A stretch of DNA of 19,282 nucleotides from Cyclobacteriaceae bacterium. GTDB lineage: Bacteria; Bacteroidota; Bacteroidia; Cytophagales; Cyclobacteriaceae. Numbering within the stretch: the first letter of the stretch is position 1; each line of letters opens with the position of its first letter. Location: assembly GCA_025363495.1 (NCBI GenBank), contig JANYDR010000166.1, forward strand, positions 1 through 19,282. The letters are read 5' to 3'. The notes under the pieces were generated by a model that saw only the letters and a list, made by a program, of their open reading frames with translations, was not told the DNA's origin and searched no databases. Made by a program: the position numbers and the translations under genes. This document shows, one piece after another, positions 15,811 through 19,282 of this stretch.

Positions 15811-16202
15811 ATTGACAATTTTGATTTTTACTCAATATCTAAATTTTAGCTCATACTAATTTGAAGAAGCTGGAAGTCAGAGACTAGAGGTTTGGAACTA
15901 TGGATCAGAAGTTTGCTCAGAACTTCCAGCCTCCAACATCTAGCTTCCAGCTTCCAACCAAAGAACAAGGGTACACCTGATTCTCCATTGGTTCAGGGCG
16001 CCAAGATATATGTAAAAGATTGTCACAAAAGGCCCTTTTCAGTAACTAAATCGGCTATTCCGAGTAACTATACAAACGATTTCGGCCTTAAAAAGCAGGA
16101 AATAAAGTCAAAAATTGGCTTTAACAGTGAAAAAAGGGCCGATTCAGACAGATTTCAACTTTTCATCCCTCTTAGAACATCATTCAATAAACGCCAAATC
16201 CT
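15811..16202. other. Divergent intergenic region between the M20 and permease genes
   Basis: This 392-bp gap has no convincing gene. Its first part holds inverted-repeat element D. The rest contains AGTAACTA twice in direct orientation (16041-16048 and 16063-16070, 22 bp apart), a hyphenated palindrome AAAAGG-C-CCTTTT at 16027-16039, and a distant complement of GGCCCTTTT at 16132-16140. No clear promoter for either gene was recognised. An open frame of 148 codons at 15892-16338 has no protein-like composition. Confidence 0.5.
15863..15957. repeat. Heptad inverted-repeat element D
   Basis: The right arm shows pyrimidine words CTTCC, CCTCC, CATCT, CTTCC, CTTCC starting at exactly 15923, 15930, 15937, 15944 and 15951. 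The left arm shows GAAG at 15866 and 15873 and degenerate purine words in the same register up to GGAA at 15894. The arms (about 15866-15897 and 15924-15956) are partly complementary, best over GAAGCTGGAAG. Unlike the others it lies between two start codons, not after a stop. Confidence 0.65.
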
Positions 16203-18704
16203 ATGCTATTCAACTACTTTCTCCTGGCTTTTCGGAATATCGTCAAACAACGAGGCTTCGCTTTTGTCAATATGCTGGGACTGGCCATGGGGTTGGCAGC
16301 AGCTCTATTCATTCTATTATATGTTAGAGATGAATTGACGTTTGATACGATGCATCCTGATGCTGCCAATACGTACAGGATGGGATACGTGCTCAACTTT
16401 CCCAATGGAGAAAAAGAGGCTGCTCCTTACGCTCCTGCCGGATGGGACAACTATATCAAAGCCAACTACGCTGACATCGGTGCAATTACAAGTTATGATA
16501 CATACGGAATGCCAACCAGCATTCATAATGAAGCCAACGACGTTACCGTATTAACGGAAGATTTTGTCTGGGCGGAGCCGAGTATTCCAAATGTAATCTA
16601 CCTGCCAATAATAAAAGGTGACAGCAAAAATCCCTTAAAAGAAATCAACAGCATTATTCTCACGGAATCCTCCGCAAAAGAATTGTTTGGCAATGAGGAT
16701 CCGATCAACAAGAGCGTCGTGCTTTCACACATGTATGCTACGCGCGGAAAGAAAATAGAAATGATGGTGACAGCGGTAACAAAAGATCTTCCATCCAATT
16801 CACATGTTAATCCAAAATTTGTTGCCAGCATTTATGCATTGAAACCTTTTATAGATAATCTTGAGAGTCGTCTTAACACCTCCATGGGGGATGGTAATAA
16901 CAACAATTATTTTTCGCAATCTTATTTCATCTGTACTAATCCAAAGAAAATTCCTACTATACAAGCAGATCTCCAGAAGAAAGCCAATGAACTAATATCC
17001 AAAAATCATTGGAATTTTAAATTCACTCCTCTTATCCGTAAGATCACCGACATTCATTTTGATAAAGAAATGGATTGGACTATAGATCATAAGACTGCAG
17101 ACATCAAATACGTCTACGTCTTTATTACTATAGCTATTCTCATCCTTGTAGTGGCTGGTATTAACTATATTAACCTTTCCACTGCTAAATCGGCGAGCCG
17201 TGCACGGGAAATTGGCTTACGCAAAACATTTGGTGGAGTTCGTAGCCAATTGTTTCTCCAATTCATGCTGGAATCATTTGTATTGGTCCTCCTCTCAACA
17301 ATTTTATCACTACTGTTGGTCATACTTTTCACTCCAGCATTCAACGACCTTACAGGTAAAACATTTACGCTCGCTCACGTCTTTAATGGTCAGATGTTGT
17401 TCATTATTTCAGGCGTCATAGTCTTCGTTACGCTCCTGGCGGGAAGCTACCCGGCCATCTTCGTCTCCAGCTTCGAACCTGCCGCCGTTTTAAAGGGAAA
17501 ATTTGCCTTTGGAAAGGGGTCAACAATCTTCCGTCAATTCCTTACTACAGTTCAATTTATTGTTGCCGTCACTCTTTTTGCGGGCACTGTGATCATCGTT
17601 CGCCAAATGAACCTGATGAAAAACTCGAAACTGAATGAAGCCGGGAAGCAGATAGTTTCGATCCGTTTTGCCGGGTTTACAGGCTCTACAAACAATGACA
17701 AATACCAGGTTTTCAGGAATGCCGTCATGAGTGATCCTGAAATCGAAAACATGACACTCGCCAACCATCTCCCACGTCTGGATTTCTTTGGATCGATCAA
17801 TATGGAAATGCAATTCCCGGAGATCAGTGATGAAAAGCATCAGTGGTTTCAATTGAATGGTGATTACCATTTCCCAAAAACATTTGGCCTGAAAATTATT
17901 GCCGGTCGTGACTTTGATCCGAATAGTGTTGCTGATTCATCTTCCTTATTATTGAATATGGCGGCTGTTAATGCCCTTCACCTTACACCTGCTGAAGTCG
18001 TTGGCAAAACTATAATTCGTCCTGATTTTGTTCAGGGATATGAACGTCGTGATACTACAAAAATACCGCTAACCGGTTTGGTAATTGGCGTCGTGGAAGA
18101 CTTCCCTTATAAATCCATGCACAAAAAGATTGATCCACTTGCTATCTCTCCAAAGCCTCATACAAATGACAGGATCATTCATATCCGATTGCCAGCAAAT
18201 AAGATGGGCGAAAAAATAAAAGGTGTTGAAAAGGCATGGAAAAATATTTTCCCTGAATTCGGATTTGACTACTGGTTTGTTGATGAAGAGTTTGGTCGAA
18301 TGTATGAGAGTGAAACAAAAGTTGCCGCACTCACTGAAAAATTTTCATGGCTCGCTATTCTTATTACTTGCGTCGGGTTATATGGTCTAGCTTCATTTAT
18401 GTCGCAACAGAGAATAAAAGAGATTGGTATACGCAAAACAATGGGAGCAAGTAATATCCAGGTATTGTATTTATTGCTGAGTGTCTTTGGTAAACTTCTG
18501 CTGATCGCCAGTGTTATCGCAATTCCTGTTGCTTACTACTTCTCAAACGAATGGCTCCAGGGTTTTGAATACCGAACACCGCTATCAGTCTTTGTCTTCG
18601 GCGGAGCAATTGGATTAATTGCCCTGATCACTTTGCTGACGGTTGGATACGAATCATTAAAGGCTTCTTTGTCGAATCCGGTGACGGCGTTAAGGCACGA
18701 GTAG
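16203..18704 (+). CDS. MacB/FtsX-type ABC transporter permease
   Basis: An 833-residue inner-membrane protein starting at the ATG at 16203. A first membrane helix (about 22-41) follows an N-terminal amphipathic stretch (LLAFRNIVKQRGFAFVNMLG). A periplasmic MacB-like domain fills about 45-300. The first FtsX module has helices at about 305-325, 354-378 and 398-418, with the coupling helix REIGLRKTFGG at 336-346. A further helix at 447-466 and a second periplasmic domain precede a second FtsX module in about the last 125 residues with KEIGIRKTMGAS. It ends NPVTALRHE, the usual tail of this Bacteroidota family. MacB-type transporters work as mechanotransmitters, pulling substrates such as lipoproteins, antibiotics or peptides out of the periplasm. 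No ATPase gene is within the window, so its partner must be encoded elsewhere. The stop codon lies within repeat element E. Confidence 0.92.
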   Translation: MLFNYFLLAFRNIVKQRGFAFVNMLGLAMGLAAALFILLYVRDELTFDTMHPDAANTYRMGYVLNFPNGEKEAAPYAPAGWDNYIKANYADIGAITSYDTYGMPTSIHNEANDVTVLTEDFVWAEPSIPNVIYLPIIKGDSKNPLKEINSIILTESSAKELFGNEDPINKSVVLSHMYATRGKKIEMMVTAVTKDLPSNSHVNPKFVASIYALKPFIDNLESRLNTSMGDGNNNNYFSQSYFICTNPKKIPTIQADLQKKANELISKNHWNFKFTPLIRKITDIHFDKEMDWTIDHKTADIKYVYVFITIAILILVVAGINYINLSTAKSASRAREIGLRKTFGGVRSQLFLQFMLESFVLVLLSTILSLLLVILFTPAFNDLTGKTFTLAHVFNGQMLFIISGVIVFVTLLAGSYPAIFVSSFEPAAVLKGKFAFGKGSTIFRQFLTTVQFIVAVTLFAGTVIIVRQMNLMKNSKLNEAGKQIVSIRFAGFTGSTNNDKYQVFRNAVMSDPEIENMTLANHLPRLDFFGSINMEMQFPEISDEKHQWFQLNGDYHFPKTFGLKIIAGRDFDPNSVADSSSLLLNMAAVNALHLTPAEVVGKTIIRPDFVQGYERRDTTKIPLTGLVIGVVEDFPYKSMHKKIDPLAISPKPHTNDRIIHIRLPANKMGEKIKGVEKAWKNIFPEFGFDYWFVDEEFGRMYESETKVAALTEKFSWLAILITCVGLYGLASFMSQQRIKEIGIRKTMGASNIQVLYLLLSVFGKLLLIASVIAIPVAYYFSNEWLQGFEYRTPLSVFVFGGAIGLIALITLLTVGYESLKASLSNPVTALRHE

Positions 18705-18736
18705 CAAGCGTAAAGTGAAAAGTTAAAAGCAGAAAG
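18691..18736. repeat. Heptad element E, single arm at the end of the permease gene
   Basis: Words TAAG, CGAG, CAAG, AAAG, AAAG, AAAG, AAAG start at 18691, 18698, 18705, 18712, 18719, 18726 and 18733, seven words in exact 7-base register. The array begins inside the last codons of the permease and runs through its stop. No complementary arm was found before the composition break at about 18895. Confidence 0.65.
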
Positions 18737-18891
18737 CTTGACCCGACAGACTTTATGGATTGGTTTTTACAGGACTCATTTCTTCATTTGCGATTAAAGA
18801 AGAACAAAAACATGATAACAACCTGGAATTTGGCGGATAAATCATATTTAAAGGCTTCGACGCTTTTTCAAAAAGGCGGATAATTCTTGGT
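18705..18891. other. Short gap after the permease gene
   Basis: Apart from element E this AT-rich stretch holds GGCGGATAA as a direct repeat (18832-18840 and 18875-18883) and a weak hairpin, AAAGGC/GCTTTT around 18850-18866. No gene was recognised. Confidence 0.3.
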
Positions 18892-18902
18892 TTAGAAGAT
18901 CA
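18890..18902. other. Composition junction, coincident with a GATC site
   Basis: Within a few bases the sequence passes from AT-rich Bacteroidota-like DNA to GC-rich coding DNA. A GATC lies at 18898-18901, right at the switch, and the phosphoesterase frame is interrupted there. Nothing resembling a transposase, terminal repeat, tRNA or att site is near. Confidence 0.65.
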
Positions 18903-19282
18903 GACTGCCGCCCAGTCGAAACGTCAGTTCAAGCTCGCCCAGCGCCCGGCGGATACTTGCCGGCGCGGTGGCGCGAACCTGATCGACAACCGCCAATGGG
19001 CCGTACCGCCGGATGTCGCCAGGATACACGCCCATATCGACGAGCGTGGCGAGGCCGCCATTGGCCGCCCAGAAATCCACGAAGTCCGGCTCCATGGCTT
19101 CATCGTTGAGAAACCGGTCGAGGAACTGTTCGTGATTGCCCAGCAGGCGGGTCACCGTCACGCCGGGGATACGCAGGGCGGCCACGCGTTTCAGAACGCC
19201 GATATTGGCCGGCCCCCGGTCGACATAGTCGCCCATCATCACCAGATGGCGCGGCCCCGGCGGCGCCTGGACGATCAGCGTC
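18892..19282 (-). pseudogene. Truncated metallophosphoesterase (Ser/Thr phosphatase-like), foreign sequence
   Basis: The frame enters from the window edge (last complete codon at 19281) and reads TLIVQAPPGPRHLVMMGDYVDRGPAN onwards. MMGDYVDRGP and LLGNHEQ are the metal-binding GDxVDRG and GNHE motifs of calcineurin-like phosphoesterases, close to the bacterial diadenosine-tetraphosphatase/Ser-Thr phosphatase group. FVDFWAANGGLATL is the expected following segment. Its 5' end lies outside the window. The 3' end is broken: LGGSLIF is followed at once by a TAA in AT-rich sequence, where the family continues with the metal-binding HAG region. GC content here is very high (43 of 60 bases in 18961-19020 and again in 19141-19200) against 21 of 60 in 18841-18900. 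Either an assembly or cloning chimera or a recent junction explains it. Confidence 0.75.

Noticed and set aside
15892..16338. 148-codon plus-strand open frame running into the permease gene
   Set aside because: It is made largely of translated repeat element D, has no recognisable domain and overlaps the permease N-terminus out of frame.
18811..18891. A terminator for the permease around 18850-18890
   Set aside because: The AAAGGC/GCTTTT stem is short with a wobble and no separate T-run, and the region is next to a suspected artificial junction.

Overview
The window reads as a fragment of a Bacteroidota genome, most likely of the order Cytophagales. The evidence is the gene content (an AsmA-like protein, OmpA proteins with PD40 and carboxypeptidase-regulatory domains, a patatin fused to an outer-membrane barrel, a DUF885 peptidase, a long MacB/FtsX permease), weak or absent Shine-Dalgarno sequences, Sec signal peptides ending in A-x-A-Q or similar, and -7 boxes close to the TAnnTTTG consensus. 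No tRNA, rRNA, CRISPR array, insertion sequence or integrase was seen. The last ~390 bases are different: very GC-rich, carrying part of a metallophosphoesterase gene of proteobacterial character that is cut off at the composition switch.

Layout. 1-990 (-): 5' part of an AsmA-like protein. 1163-2596 (-): class-3-like aldehyde dehydrogenase. 2597-2723: divergent intergenic region with four ATGTTA half-sites and a candidate promoter. 2724-3527 (+): small secreted transglutaminase-fold protein. 3524-6276 (-): two-gene operon of OmpA-type envelope proteins. 6391-8685 (-): patatin with a C-terminal barrel. 8751-10043 (-): M23 peptidoglycan endopeptidase. 10192-12267 (-): DsbD. 12477-14177 (-): DUF885 peptidase. 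14446-15810 (-): M20 dipeptidase. 16203-18704 (+): FtsX-type ABC permease. 18892-19282 (-): truncated foreign phosphoesterase.

The genes share an envelope theme: peptidoglycan binding and cutting (two OmpA proteins, M23), outer-membrane lipid and protein functions (AsmA, patatin barrel), periplasmic redox (DsbD), peptide turnover (DUF885, M20) and export (permease). Only the OmpA pair is a tight operon. The other same-strand genes are separated by 65-270 bp and several have their own candidate promoters.

The most unusual signal is non-coding. Between 10 and 18.8 kb, five gene boundaries carry an element built from degenerate 7-base words in exact 7-base register (for example AAAG at 14350, 14357, 14364, 14371). 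Four form inverted repeats with purine-rich words on one arm and the complement on the other. Two of these, after the stop codons of dsbD and the DUF885 gene, also share a conserved 52-nt stretch including the loop (46/52 identical). None occurs in the first 10 kb. Other regulatory candidates are a sigma70-like promoter followed at once by an intrinsic terminator in front of the DUF885 gene, a hairpin that could mask the ribosome-binding site of the patatin gene, and a PhoB/OmpR-like operator.
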